Shown one piece after another: positions 27,941 to 36,514 of a DNA stretch of 44,738 nucleotides. Both the position numbers and the translations under genes were made by a program. The stretch is from NCBI GenBank assembly GCA_017852835.1, contig JAFMKS010000013.1, positions 1 to 44,738 on the forward strand. The letters run 5' to 3'. The stretch's first letter is position 1, and the number at the start of each line of letters is the position of its first letter. Below the pieces are notes generated by a model. It had not been told where the DNA came from, did not search any database, and was given only the letters and a program-made list of their open reading frames with translations. The DNA comes from Paracoccaceae bacterium (lineage in GTDB: Bacteria; Pseudomonadota; Alphaproteobacteria; Rhodobacterales; Rhodobacteraceae).

Positions 27941-28040
27941 CTAAAATGCGAAAATCTTCATATAAAATAACATTTTACCTCATCCAAACCTTAGCACACT
28001 GCGTATATCGATCATATGCTAACATTGAGGAGTTTCAAGC

Positions 28041-28124
28041 ATGGAAGAAGCACTGGTTGCCCTGTCAATTCTTGGCTTTATTGTCGTTGCATGTATCTGG
28101 GTTGTGATGAGTGAAATTAAATAA
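28041..28124 (+). CDS. Small single-span membrane peptide, 27 residues
   Basis: A short ORF starts at ATG 28041, eight bases after GAGGAG, and ends at TAA. The peptide is MEEALVALSILGFIVVACI followed by WVVMSEIK. Two acidic residues precede about 20 hydrophobic residues that could span a membrane once, and the tail is short and polar. It sits alone between dnaE2 (100 bases upstream) and the convergent CoA-transferase gene. I do not recognise a family. The strong ribosome site and clean hydrophobic segment favour a real gene; its length makes chance possible. Confidence 0.55.
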   Translation: MEEALVALSILGFIVVACIWVVMSEIK

Positions 28125-28127
28125 AAC

Positions 28128-29228
28128 TCAACAACCCTCATCCAATTCTGGCACCGGCCCAACTGGACGCGTCACCCCATCAAAACGCGAGGCAGGCGCG
28201 GGATAGGTCACGGGGCCATTTGGCGTTTCAACACTGATGCGGCGCAATTCAGGGTGGGCGGATAATCCTGCCATGTCGTTTAAAAGGGCAAAGGCCACAT
28301 CGGCCTTTGTCAAATCCGCCAAGGCCTGATCCGAACTGCGTTGCAAAAAGGCCTCTGCCACAATTTTGTCGGTCACATCGCGATGTTCAACACGGTTCAC
28401 ATTGCTGGCAAACCGTGGATCGTGGGACAAACTGACATCGCCCAAGAAGCGTTCACATAATTTGGACCATTCCCGATCACTTTGAATGGAAATCAAAATC
28501 TGTTTGCCGTCTTTTGTTTCAAACACCCCATAAGGCGCGATTGAAGGATGGGCCAATCCAACCCGTTTTGGCGTGCGCCCCCCTTCGTGATTTAACAGGG
28601 GCACAGTCAACCAATCGGCCATCACATCAAACATCGACACCGTGATCGCCATTCCCTGCCCCGTGATACCACGCGCGATCAGTGCCTCTAGAATGGCAGA
28701 ATGCGCGGTTACGCCCGTTGCGATATCCACCACCGATACCCCAACGCGCGATGGTTCGTCAGGCCCGCCTGTGATCGAACACAGCCCGCTTTCGGCCTGA
28801 ATCAACAGGTCATAGGCTTTGCGCGAAGCCATGTCACCGTCAGGATCAAACCCCGTGATCGAACAGGTGATCAAACGCGGGTTTTCGCGGCGCAAATCCT
28901 CAAACGAAAACCCCAAACGTTCCAACGCCCGATGGCGTAGATTTTGAACAACAACATCCGCATCAGACATCAAATCGCGCAACCGTTCGCGCCCTGCGTC
29001 CGATGTTAAATCTAGCGCAACAGAAGTTTTGCCGCGGTTCAACCAGACAAAATAACTGGATTGCCCAGCTGCCACATCGTCATATCCACGGGCAAAATCG
29101 CCCTCGGGCCGTTCAATTTTTATGACCTCGGCACCCGCATCCGCCAATCGACAGGTGGCAAAGGGGGCGGCAACCGCCTGTTCAATGGCGACAACCTTTA
29201 GACCCGTCAAAGGTTTCAGCGCAGACAT
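28128..29228 (-). CDS. CaiB/BaiF family (type III) CoA-transferase
   Basis: Type III CoA-transferases move CoA between acyl groups through an aspartyl-CoA intermediate. The 366-residue protein begins MSALKPLTGLKVVAIEQAVA and shows LADAGAEVIKIERPEGDFAR, NRGKTSVALDL and a conserved Asp in VSVVDIATGVTAHSAIL, which fits the catalytic position. It is the last gene of the seven-gene minus operon and overlaps the acyl-CoA dehydrogenase stop by one base. It may load the pathway substrate from an acyl-CoA product; the actual acids are unknown. Confidence 0.87.
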   Translation of the reverse strand: MSALKPLTGLKVVAIEQAVAAPFATCRLADAGAEVIKIERPEGDFARGYDDVAAGQSSYFVWLNRGKTSVALDLTSDAGRERLRDLMSDADVVVQNLRHRALERLGFSFEDLRRENPRLITCSITGFDPDGDMASRKAYDLLIQAESGLCSITGGPDEPSRVGVSVVDIATGVTAHSAILEALIARGITGQGMAITVSMFDVMADWLTVPLLNHEGGRTPKRVGLAHPSIAPYGVFETKDGKQILISIQSDREWSKLCERFLGDVSLSHDPRFASNVNRVEHRDVTDKIVAEAFLQRSSDQALADLTKADVAFALLNDMAGLSAHPELRRISVETPNGPVTYPAPASRFDGVTRPVGPVPELDEGC

Positions 29229-30376
29229 TAAAAGGACCTCGGCATGCCCAAAACATGTTCGGCCACATAGGACAGGATCAAGTTCGTCGAAATGGGCGCG
29301 ACCTGATACAGGCGCGTTTCGCGGAATTTACGTTCCACATCATATTCGGAGGCAAATCCAAATCCACCGTGGAATTGGATGCAGGCATTCGCGGCCTCCC
29401 AACTTGCCTTGGCGGCCAGATATTTGGCCATATTCGCCTCGGCCCCACAGGGTGCGCCCGCGTCAAACAAATCACAGGCCTTGTAGCGCATCAAATTTGC
29501 GGCCTCGATCTCAATATAGGCTTCGGCAATCGGGAACTGCACCCCCTGATTTTGACCGATGGGACGGCCGAACACTTCGCGTTCGCTGACGTATTTGGTG
29601 ACCGTGTCGGTAAACCAATACCCATCCCCAATGCATTCCGCCGCAATCAAAACACGTTCCGCGTTGAGACCCGTCAGAATATATTTAAACCCCTGCCCCT
29701 CTTCTCCGATTAAGTTTTCGGCAGGGATTTCCAGATTGTCGAAAAACAACTCGTTCGTTTCGTGATTGACCATGTTTTCAATGGGGCGCAGTTCCATCCC
29801 CGTTTTCAGCGCCTCTTTGATATCGACCAAGAAAATCGACATGCCTTCGGATTTCTTTTTGACCTGATCCAGCGGTGTGGTGCGCGCCAACAGGATCATG
29901 TAGTCGGAATGGCGTACACGACTGATCCAGACCTTTTGCCCGTTGATCACATAACGATCACCTTTGCGAATGGCCGTGGTTTTTATCTTGGTTGTATCAG
30001 TTCCCGTTGTGGGTTCCGTCACCCCCATGGATTGAAGTCGAATTTCACCTGCCGCAATTTTTGGCAATAGGTCGTTTTTCTGCGCCTCACTCCCGTGATG
30101 CAGCAGCGTGTTCATGTTATACATCTGACCATGACAGGCGCCCGAATTGCCGCCAGCACGATTGATCTCTTCCATGATCACTGAGGCCTCGGCCAACCCA
30201 AGGCCCGACCCCCCATATTCTTCGGGGATAAGGGCGGCCATCCATCCCTCGCGCGTCAATACCTCAACAAATGCATCGGGGTATCCACGATCCCGATCAA
30301 TGTTGCGATGATACTCTGCGGGAAATTGTGCGCATAACGCGCGAATGCCGTCCCGAATATCGTCAAAGCGATCCAT
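29228..30376 (-). CDS. Acyl-CoA dehydrogenase (medium-size, relocated catalytic base)
   Basis: A flavin enzyme of the acyl-CoA dehydrogenase family, 382 residues. Seen: GVTEPTTGTDTTKIKTTA (flavin/substrate loop), KVWISRVRHSDYM, LNAERVLIAAECIGDG and IQFHGGFGFASEYDVERKFRE. At the usual catalytic-glutamate motif (Y-E-G-T) it has YQVAPISTNLIL instead, so the base is probably the Glu in LNAERVLIAA, as in isovaleryl- and long-chain acyl-CoA dehydrogenases. It is 67 bases after the other dehydrogenase gene. A role in oxidising an arylpropionyl-CoA or branched acyl-CoA is inference from the operon. Confidence 0.88.
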   Translation of the reverse strand: MDRFDDIRDGIRALCAQFPAEYHRNIDRDRGYPDAFVEVLTREGWMAALIPEEYGGSGLGLAEASVIMEEINRAGGNSGACHGQMYNMNTLLHHGSEAQKNDLLPKIAAGEIRLQSMGVTEPTTGTDTTKIKTTAIRKGDRYVINGQKVWISRVRHSDYMILLARTTPLDQVKKKSEGMSIFLVDIKEALKTGMELRPIENMVNHETNELFFDNLEIPAENLIGEEGQGFKYILTGLNAERVLIAAECIGDGYWFTDTVTKYVSEREVFGRPIGQNQGVQFPIAEAYIEIEAANLMRYKACDLFDAGAPCGAEANMAKYLAAKASWEAANACIQFHGGFGFASEYDVERKFRETRLYQVAPISTNLILSYVAEHVLGMPRSF

Positions 30377-30443
30377 TTTGCCCCCTGAAATATCAGCAAC
30401 ATTCGAAACTTAGCGCAGGAATTTCAACATGCAATCAGAAACG

Positions 30444-31985
30444 CTACATTCCGCGCCAAGGTTCGGGATCTAGCGCCAAAACGCGGCGGATGCGGTCGGG
30501 GTCGGGATGGGCCTCGACGCAGTCTGACATGCGCTTATGCACAACCGCCTGCATGGCATCAATTGACGCCTGCATAAAGCGGTGTGCCATTTCGGCGGGA
30601 TCAGCATGGTTCGCGGTTTGGGCGCGCATGCTTTGCCATTTCACCAAGGCATCCGCCTCAATCCCCTCTTCAAGCAGCATCTGTTCAAATGCATCTGCAC
30701 TGGGACCTTGGGCCATGCGCGTGGCCAACATCCGTTTGTGGATGCCATTTGCGCCCTCGTAGATCGCCGTGATGCGTGCGTCGCGATAGGTTTGTTCGAT
30801 CCGATATTCGCGCAGAAACCCGTAGCCACCTAATACCTGAATGCCCAATTCCGCAGATCGCATGCCTGCCTCGGTGCAGAAAACTTTGATCAACGGGGTT
30901 AGGAATTCAACCAATGCGCCCTGATCCCCCAGTTCCATCGCAACAAAGGCCATGTGTGTCATTGCCCGCCCAAAAAGGGCGTAGCGGTCGATTACATCCA
31001 AAATACGACGCACATCCGCGTGCTGACCCAACCGCGCGGACGATCCATCAGACAGGCGGCCCTGAACGCGATCCACCGCATAGGTCGCGGCGATTTGATA
31101 CGCGCGTGCGGCATGCGCCACCCCTTGCAGGGCCACATCCCCACGTGCGTGGTTCATCATAGTGAACATGGCAGCCAATCCGCGCCCCTCTTCTCCGATC
31201 AGCTCGGCTTCAGCGCCATCAAATAACATCTGACAAGTGGGCGAGGCATGAAGCCCCATTTTCTCTTCAATCCGCGTGACCTTGACCGCATTTCGGGTGC
31301 CATCTGTTTTGGTTGACGGACACAGGAAGAGAGACAGCCCCTTGACCCCATTGTCCGAGGTACGCGCCAAAACCAAATGCAGGATTTCATCACTGATATC
31401 CTGATCCCCGCCCGAGATGAAAATCTTTTCCCCCGAAATTTGCCATTGCGCCCCGTCTGGAACAGCCCGACAGGTGATCCGCGACAAATCCGATCCTGCG
31501 GAGGGTTCGGTTAAACACATGGTCGCAATCGTTTCGCCAGAGGCAAGAGATGGCAAAAAGCGATCCTTTTGTGCGTCGGTTCCAAAATTCAACAGGGTGC
31601 GGATGGCGCCCGGTACCAACCCTGTCACCATTTGCATGCTGTGATTGGCGCCCGAAAAAATTTCTGATGTCATGGCCAGAATGAGCGCATCCTGCGCCTG
31701 CCCGCCGAATTCCCCGGGCGCGGTAAGGCCCGGCCATCCTTGGTCGCAATAGGCGGTATACATCTCTTTACAGCCACTTGGCAATCGGACGCGCCCGTTT
31801 TCCAATCGGCACCCCTCTTGATCGCCAATTTCATCAATGGGGGCAATTTCGCCCTCGGCAAAAGCCGCGAAATGTTTGCCGATTTCGGCGGCAAAATCGT
31901 GATCCCACGCCGCGATTAATGGCGCACGCGCCACGTGGTGTAGTGAAAACAGGATATCATCCAGCGGTGCAACAAAGGGTGTCAT
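30444..31985 (-). CDS. Acyl-CoA dehydrogenase, large-type
   Basis: A 513-residue acyl-CoA dehydrogenase of the larger subfamily that includes DmdC and FadE5-like enzymes. It starts MTPFVAPLDDILFSLHHV, as in that subfamily, and has CLTEPSAGSDLSRI, GEKIFISGGDQD, VLGGYGFLREYRIEQTYRDA and the catalytic Glu in IYEGANGIHKRM. An extra C-terminal helical domain follows. It is slightly shorter than the usual 570-600 residues, with no break. It starts 6 bases after the amidohydrolase gene. The substrate is unknown; a DMSP-type role is not supported by the neighbours. Confidence 0.88.
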   Translation of the reverse strand: MTPFVAPLDDILFSLHHVARAPLIAAWDHDFAAEIGKHFAAFAEGEIAPIDEIGDQEGCRLENGRVRLPSGCKEMYTAYCDQGWPGLTAPGEFGGQAQDALILAMTSEIFSGANHSMQMVTGLVPGAIRTLLNFGTDAQKDRFLPSLASGETIATMCLTEPSAGSDLSRITCRAVPDGAQWQISGEKIFISGGDQDISDEILHLVLARTSDNGVKGLSLFLCPSTKTDGTRNAVKVTRIEEKMGLHASPTCQMLFDGAEAELIGEEGRGLAAMFTMMNHARGDVALQGVAHAARAYQIAATYAVDRVQGRLSDGSSARLGQHADVRRILDVIDRYALFGRAMTHMAFVAMELGDQGALVEFLTPLIKVFCTEAGMRSAELGIQVLGGYGFLREYRIEQTYRDARITAIYEGANGIHKRMLATRMAQGPSADAFEQMLLEEGIEADALVKWQSMRAQTANHADPAEMAHRFMQASIDAMQAVVHKRMSDCVEAHPDPDRIRRVLALDPEPWRGM

Positions 31986-31991
31986 GGTGAT

Positions 31992-32864
31992 TTACGCAAG
32001 CCCCAACAAACGCACGGCATTGCCCTTGATGATATCGGGGCGCAATTCATCCTTGATCGCAATTTTTTCAAAATCGGACAGCCAGCGTTCGGGCGTAATC
32101 ATGGGCCAGTCAGAGCCGAACAACACCTTTTTGCGCAGGATCGAATTGCAATATTTGACCAAAATGTCTGGAAAATATTTTGGCGACCAGCCTGACAAAT
32201 CAATATAAACATTTGGTTTATGCTGCGCCACGGCCAGCGCCTCTTCCTGCCAAGGGAATGAGGGGTGCGCAAGGATGATCTTCATCTCAGGAAAATCAAC
32301 CGCGACATCATCCATATACATCGGATTTGAATATTTCAGGCGCATCCCATTTCCGCCGGGCATCCCAGATCCAACACCTGTTTGACCCGTATGGAACAGG
32401 GCGATACCCCCCTCTTCTGCAATCGCCTCATAAAGGCCATAGGCCATGCGATCATTGGGATAAAACCCCTGCATCGTTGGGTGAAACTTGAACCCTTTGA
32501 TACCAAAATCACGGATTAGGCGGCGCGCCTCGCGTTGGCCCATTTTGCCCTTATGCGGATCGATTGAGGCAAAGGGGATCAGAACGTCGTCATTTTCCGC
32601 TGCGATTTCAGCGACCTCTTCGTTTGCATAACGGCGGTATCCCGTTTCACGTTCTGCATCGACCGGAAAGATCACCGCAGCAATATTTTGTTCGCGGTAA
32701 TGCTGCGCCGTTTCTGGAACCGTGGGGGGATGTTTCCAAGGGGCGCGAAAATACTGTGCCATAGTCGCCTGTAAATCATCATACCCATCATCTGTGTGGC
32801 ATCCACAGGGTTCTTCGGCGTGCGTGTGGATATCAATCGCGCGAATGTTTTCCAGATCAATCAT
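31992..32864 (-). CDS. Amidohydrolase-family metal-dependent hydrolase
   Basis: A TIM-barrel protein of the amidohydrolase-2 group, 290 residues. Metal-site motifs are visible: DIHTHAEEP near residues 10-18, KGFKFHPTMQGF, HTGQTG, IILAHPSFPW and FGSDWPMI with the terminal Asp. The group includes decarboxylases, lactonases and hydrolases. Its place right after a feruloyl-CoA synthase-like gene recalls CouO of the actinobacterial p-hydroxycinnamate pathway, an amidohydrolase that cleaves the beta-keto acyl-CoA. I infer a similar side-chain-cleaving role. The gap to the ligase gene is three bases. Confidence 0.84.
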   Translation of the reverse strand: MIDLENIRAIDIHTHAEEPCGCHTDDGYDDLQATMAQYFRAPWKHPPTVPETAQHYREQNIAAVIFPVDAERETGYRRYANEEVAEIAAENDDVLIPFASIDPHKGKMGQREARRLIRDFGIKGFKFHPTMQGFYPNDRMAYGLYEAIAEEGGIALFHTGQTGVGSGMPGGNGMRLKYSNPMYMDDVAVDFPEMKIILAHPSFPWQEEALAVAQHKPNVYIDLSGWSPKYFPDILVKYCNSILRKKVLFGSDWPMITPERWLSDFEKIAIKDELRPDIIKGNAVRLLGLA

Positions 32865-32867
32865 ATC

Positions 32868-34691
32868 CTAATCCTTTGGAACGATCACAGCGTCATGTGA
32901 TCCGTTATAGAGGTGATCAAGGATTGCAGAGCGGCGCTGCAAAACCTTGCGGAAATTTAAATTGCCCTTGGCGGTGATCTCAGCATCAACCAAGGATGCA
33001 GGTTCGGCAAAAAGGGCCGCGCGTGCGATCCGTGTAGAAGACGATGCATTTGCTTCGTTCCACGCCGCCAACCGATCCCGAAGCGCGGTCAAAAGAGATG
33101 GATCAGATAACATGCCATCCACATCATCCAAGGCATGTCCTGCCGTTTCAATCGCCTCTTTATTCGGGAAGATCAGAACACCGATGTCAGATTTATCTTG
33201 ACCCGTCATCACCAGATCCGCCGCAAGGGGCGCAAAGTGACTCAAGAGTGACATGCGCAGCGCAGTGGCACGCACCCATGTCCCCGTTAGCAGTTTAAAG
33301 TCCTCTGATATACGACCATCAAACCGCATGCCTGCGTTCACGTTATCGGGATCCACGAACACCATCGCATCGCCCGTGATAAAGTAGCCTTCGCCGTCAA
33401 ATGCCTCTGCGGTTTTTTGTGGATCGTTGTAATACCCTGGCATGATGTTTGGCCCCTTGGCGCGCACTTCATAGCGGCCGTCTTGCTCTGGAACCAATTT
33501 CAACGTCACCCCCGACATCGGCACGCCAATCACACCCGACCGATCGGTCGGTTCTTGCTGGATCATCGTGGCAGGCGCGGTTTCCGTCAGTCCCCATGAA
33601 GACGTCATCAAGGGCACTTCGCCTTTCACATCAAGGGCCATGTGTTCCAAGCCTTGCCAAATATCCTGCGGAAGCGAGGCGCCTGCATAAAAGATCATAT
33701 CCAAATCCTGAAAAAATCTTTGGCGCAAATCTTGATCTGATTTCAGGGCTTGCAGCAGCATTCCAAAGCCAACGGGCACGTTAAAAACCAAGCTGCCTGT
33801 AACCATTTTCAAATTTTCGACCGTGCGATCAAACAATCCCTTTAGCGGTTTGCCATCATCAATGTAAAAGCTGCCACCATTGGCCAGCATCATGTTGAAA
33901 TTATGCGATCCGCCAAAGACGTGATTCCATGGCAACCAATCCACAACGCTGGGTGGACGTTCGGTCAAAAACGGCAATGAATCGGCAATTTGGGTTTGGT
34001 TCACGCACATCATGCGCTGTGTGGTCATCACCCCTTTGGGGGCCGAGGTTGATCCGCTGGTCATCAAAATTTTGACGACACTATCGGGGGTTACTTGACC
34101 CCGTGCCGCATCAATATCCACGCCGCTGTCCCCTTGCAGCAGGGTGTCCATGCCTGTGACACCCGATTGTGATCCCACATCGCTAGCAACGATTTCCACG
34201 CCAGCAAGCGCATCAATCGTGATCGCATGGGCAAATTTGTCCGCATCCACCACATAGGCCATGCTTGGTTTCACCAATGAAATTGCATGTTCCAAACGTT
34301 CACGCGCCGCGGGGATCAGGGCGTATTGTTCCGCAATAGGCGCAGTGGGCACCCCCACATAATGCGCGGCAAGAGTCAGCACCCCATGATCCACACCATT
34401 TCCCGACATGATCAGGATTGGGGTATCTGGCCCCATACCACGCGCAAGCAAAGACGCCGCAATTGCACGCACCTTTTGCAGGGTGGATTGATAGGTTTCT
34501 TCGCGCCAACCCGCACCGCTGCGTTCTGCCAAAAATATGCGCTCGGGCGCCTCCACAGACCACCGATGCAGCCAATCAGCCGAGGTATCAACAACATCGC
34601 CCATCTCGGCATTGGAGCGCAACAACAGGGTCTCATCACTGCGCTGTTCGCTTGAAACATCATGGGGTTTAAAGTTTGAAGTACGCTTCAT
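32868..34691 (-). CDS. fcs: Feruloyl-CoA synthase-like acyl-CoA ligase
   Basis: An AMP-forming ligase that would activate hydroxycinnamates such as ferulate or p-coumarate to CoA thioesters. Seen: the AMP-binding loop MTSGSTSAPKGVMTT, DWLPWNHVFGGSHNFNMML, SWGLTETAPATMI and YFITGDAMVFVDPDN. The histidine-rich NHVFGGSHNF region is typical of feruloyl-CoA synthases rather than general long-chain ligases. ATG 34691 follows the marR stop as TGATG; a GTG one codon earlier is also possible. Length is 607 residues. Exact substrate is inferred from resemblance. Confidence 0.83.
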   Translation of the reverse strand: MKRTSNFKPHDVSSEQRSDETLLLRSNAEMGDVVDTSADWLHRWSVEAPERIFLAERSGAGWREETYQSTLQKVRAIAASLLARGMGPDTPILIMSGNGVDHGVLTLAAHYVGVPTAPIAEQYALIPAARERLEHAISLVKPSMAYVVDADKFAHAITIDALAGVEIVASDVGSQSGVTGMDTLLQGDSGVDIDAARGQVTPDSVVKILMTSGSTSAPKGVMTTQRMMCVNQTQIADSLPFLTERPPSVVDWLPWNHVFGGSHNFNMMLANGGSFYIDDGKPLKGLFDRTVENLKMVTGSLVFNVPVGFGMLLQALKSDQDLRQRFFQDLDMIFYAGASLPQDIWQGLEHMALDVKGEVPLMTSSWGLTETAPATMIQQEPTDRSGVIGVPMSGVTLKLVPEQDGRYEVRAKGPNIMPGYYNDPQKTAEAFDGEGYFITGDAMVFVDPDNVNAGMRFDGRISEDFKLLTGTWVRATALRMSLLSHFAPLAADLVMTGQDKSDIGVLIFPNKEAIETAGHALDDVDGMLSDPSLLTALRDRLAAWNEANASSSTRIARAALFAEPASLVDAEITAKGNLNFRKVLQRRSAILDHLYNGSHDAVIVPKD

Positions 34692-35137
34692 CACGCCTGT
34701 CCCCTTTTTGCGGATTCGATTAGTTTCAATGTTGCAATCATCTGTTCCAATTGCTCGGGCGCGATCCCCGATAACAACTCTGCCTCATGCTGTGTGACAG
34801 CATCGAGTGTTTCACGATAAAGTGCGCGACCTGCCTCTGTTGGATGAAGCGCATAGCTGCGGCGATCCGTTGGCACGCGCTCTCGTGTAATCAATTCGCG
34901 CTCTTCCAGTTCATCAATGATAACAACCAAATTGGGGCGTTCGATATCCATAATTTGGGACAGACGCGATTGGTTCAAACCAGGGTTATCAACAATCAAA
35001 ACCAGGGCCGAATAGGTCAACATACGAAGATCAAAGGGACGCAATGTTTCGATCAGATCAGATTGGATCACGTTAAAAGATCGCTTCATGTGATAGCCGA
35101 CAAAGGTGCGCAGTGTTTCATCATTGATCTTGGTCAT
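34691..35137 (-). CDS. MarR-family regulator of the catabolic operon
   Basis: A 148-residue winged-helix regulator of the MarR family. The DNA-binding region is visible in NQSRLSQIMDIERPNLVVII, DELEERELITRERVPTDRR (the wing) and SYALHPTEAGRAL. It lies second in the operon, directly ahead of the CoA-ligase gene with a TGATG junction, and GGGAGG precedes its ATG. MarR proteins next to hydroxycinnamoyl-CoA ligases (CouR, FerR) usually repress the operon and release DNA on binding the CoA thioester. A similar role here, through the palindrome at 35967-35985, is inference. Confidence 0.88.
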   Translation of the reverse strand: MTKINDETLRTFVGYHMKRSFNVIQSDLIETLRPFDLRMLTYSALVLIVDNPGLNQSRLSQIMDIERPNLVVIIDELEERELITRERVPTDRRSYALHPTEAGRALYRETLDAVTQHEAELLSGIAPEQLEQMIATLKLIESAKRGQA

Positions 35138-35157
35138 GGAACCTCCCAGTGCGCTGC

Positions 35158-35925
35158 CTATCGAAACTTTGGTGCACGTTTTTCCAAAAATGCGCGCAAG
35201 CCCTCTTGGGCGTCCGGTGTTGTTTGCGACATTGATGCGGCCAAGGCTTCCGCGAACAAACCATCATCCCGTCCCATATCATTGATCCGAGGGATCGCCT
35301 GCAACATCAACATATTGGCAAATTGTGCATTGCGCGAAATTTTACCCGCAAGTGTTTGGGCAAGCGACATGGCCTCACCCTCACCAACTGAATAATGCGC
35401 TAGGCCTAGGGTCAGGCCTTCATCCGCCGAATATTTGCGTCCGGTTAGCATCATTTCTGTCATGCGATCTGGACCAATGATCCGCCCTACGCGGGCCGTT
35501 GCACCACCACCCACAAAAATACCACGGCGGCCTTCAGGCAATTGAAAAATGGTTGACGGTTCAGCAATCCGCACATGCGTTGCGGCTGCCAACTCCATGC
35601 CGCCTCCGATCACGGCACCAAACATGGCAGACACAACAGCCAACCCACCAAATTGAATTTTCTCCATCACAGAATGCCAGTGACGGGAATGATAAAAATT
35701 CTCCTCAGGTTCACGATGCACATGTTCTGACAAATCCAAACCTGAGCAGTAATGCCCCGCCGTCCCTGTTAGAATTGCCACCTTCACGCCGCCCGGCGGA
35801 GCTGAAAAAAATGACTCTAGCGCATGCAACAGTTCTTCGCACATAGCGTTGCGCTTTTCCGGCCTGTTCATTACCAATGTGGCGATTGCACCTTCAACTG
35901 AGATTTGTAGAATGTCTTGTCCCAA
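35158..35925 (-). CDS. Crotonase-family enoyl-CoA hydratase/isomerase
   Basis: A 255-residue crotonase-fold protein. Seen: LVMNRPEKRNAM, the oxyanion-hole loop in GHYCSGLDLSEH and the second in FGAVIGGGMELAAATHV, followed by FQLPEGRRGIFVGGGA. It is the first gene of the operon and probably hydrates the cinnamoyl-CoA-type double bond; a hydratase/aldolase that releases an aldehyde is the alternative, but no vanillin-type dehydrogenase is nearby. The start is TTG 35925 with AGGAG eight bases upstream; no ATG or GTG fits before the conserved NRPEKRNAM. Confidence 0.86.
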   Translation of the reverse strand: MGQDILQISVEGAIATLVMNRPEKRNAMCEELLHALESFFSAPPGGVKVAILTGTAGHYCSGLDLSEHVHREPEENFYHSRHWHSVMEKIQFGGLAVVSAMFGAVIGGGMELAAATHVRIAEPSTIFQLPEGRRGIFVGGGATARVGRIIGPDRMTEMMLTGRKYSADEGLTLGLAHYSVGEGEAMSLAQTLAGKISRNAQFANMLMLQAIPRINDMGRDDGLFAEALAASMSQTTPDAQEGLRAFLEKRAPKFR

Positions 35926-35966
35926 AGGGTGCGCTCCTGATGCGTTGTCTGAATTCTTCTTAATTT

Positions 35967-35985
35967 ATGTTATAATGCATAACAA
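35967..35985. promoter_or_regulatory. Palindromic operator candidate for the MarR regulator
   Basis: GTTAT (35969-35973) and ATAAC (35979-35983) form a perfect palindrome around AATGC, and the match extends imperfectly by two bases on each side. It lies 42-60 bases upstream of the crotonase start, in very AT-rich DNA. MarR proteins typically bind 15-20 base palindromes over the promoter. The link to the MarR gene in this operon is inferred. Confidence 0.5.
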
Positions 35986-36060
35986 TATTATGAATGAAAG
36001 AATTTTATTCATGACGACCAAAAATGTACCGAATTCGAAAGAAAAGATGGGATGCAATGT

Positions 36061-36436
36061 CATCTAAGCGGCTTTATTTAAGGCGACCCCAATATTGCCC
36101 ACGACGCGGCCCGATGTGATACGACTTTTGTGATTTAGTCCATATTAGACAAGCGGCGAAACGATCCTGCAATCTCTATCAGATGATGCATTGAAGCAGG
36201 ACAAGATCCTAATAGCCTGCTTGATCTGCGAACGGTTTTCCTACAGGGGTTCAACAAAACTAAATGGAGATTGCTTCCCCCTGCCCTACGACCAGCCAAG
36301 GAGAAATGCAGCCTAGCAGACCGTGAAAAGTGTTCTGCGTGGATGGGACGGAAATCCTAACATCTATGACCTAAGCGGCTTTGTTCGCTGCCAACGTGCG
36401 CTGATCCTAGCGCATCTGGATGAATACGTTTCATAA
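36061..36436 (+). pseudogene. Decayed coding remnant of unknown origin
   Basis: One plus-strand frame is open for 55 codons (36149-36313), is interrupted by a single TAG (36314-36316), and is open again to TAA 36434. The last 37 codons read like protein (VKSVLRGWDGNPNIYDLSGF, then ALILAHLDEYVS). A 15-base near-repeat, CTAAGCGGCTTTATT / CTAAGCGGCTTTGTT, occurs at 36064-36078 and 36371-36385. I recognise no family. The block could be a relic of a mobile element or of a lost gene. The remaining parts of 35926-36514 hold the MarR-type palindrome and nothing else I can assign. Confidence 0.3.
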
Positions 36437-36514
36437 ATCCTACCCTTTTCACCGATTGATGTGTTATTCTCCCATCTCAATTCCGTTTAGAGCGGCTAAA
36501 TAAGGGAATGGGGT

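Noticed and set aside
30444-31985. DMSP-degradation (DmdC) role for the large acyl-CoA dehydrogenase
   Set aside because: No dmdA, dmdB or dmdD-type gene is adjacent; the neighbours indicate an aromatic or hydroxycinnamate-type pathway.
34787-35395. 202-codon plus-strand open frame opposite marR and the crotonase gene
   Set aside because: It is antisense to two well-supported genes and shows no domain.
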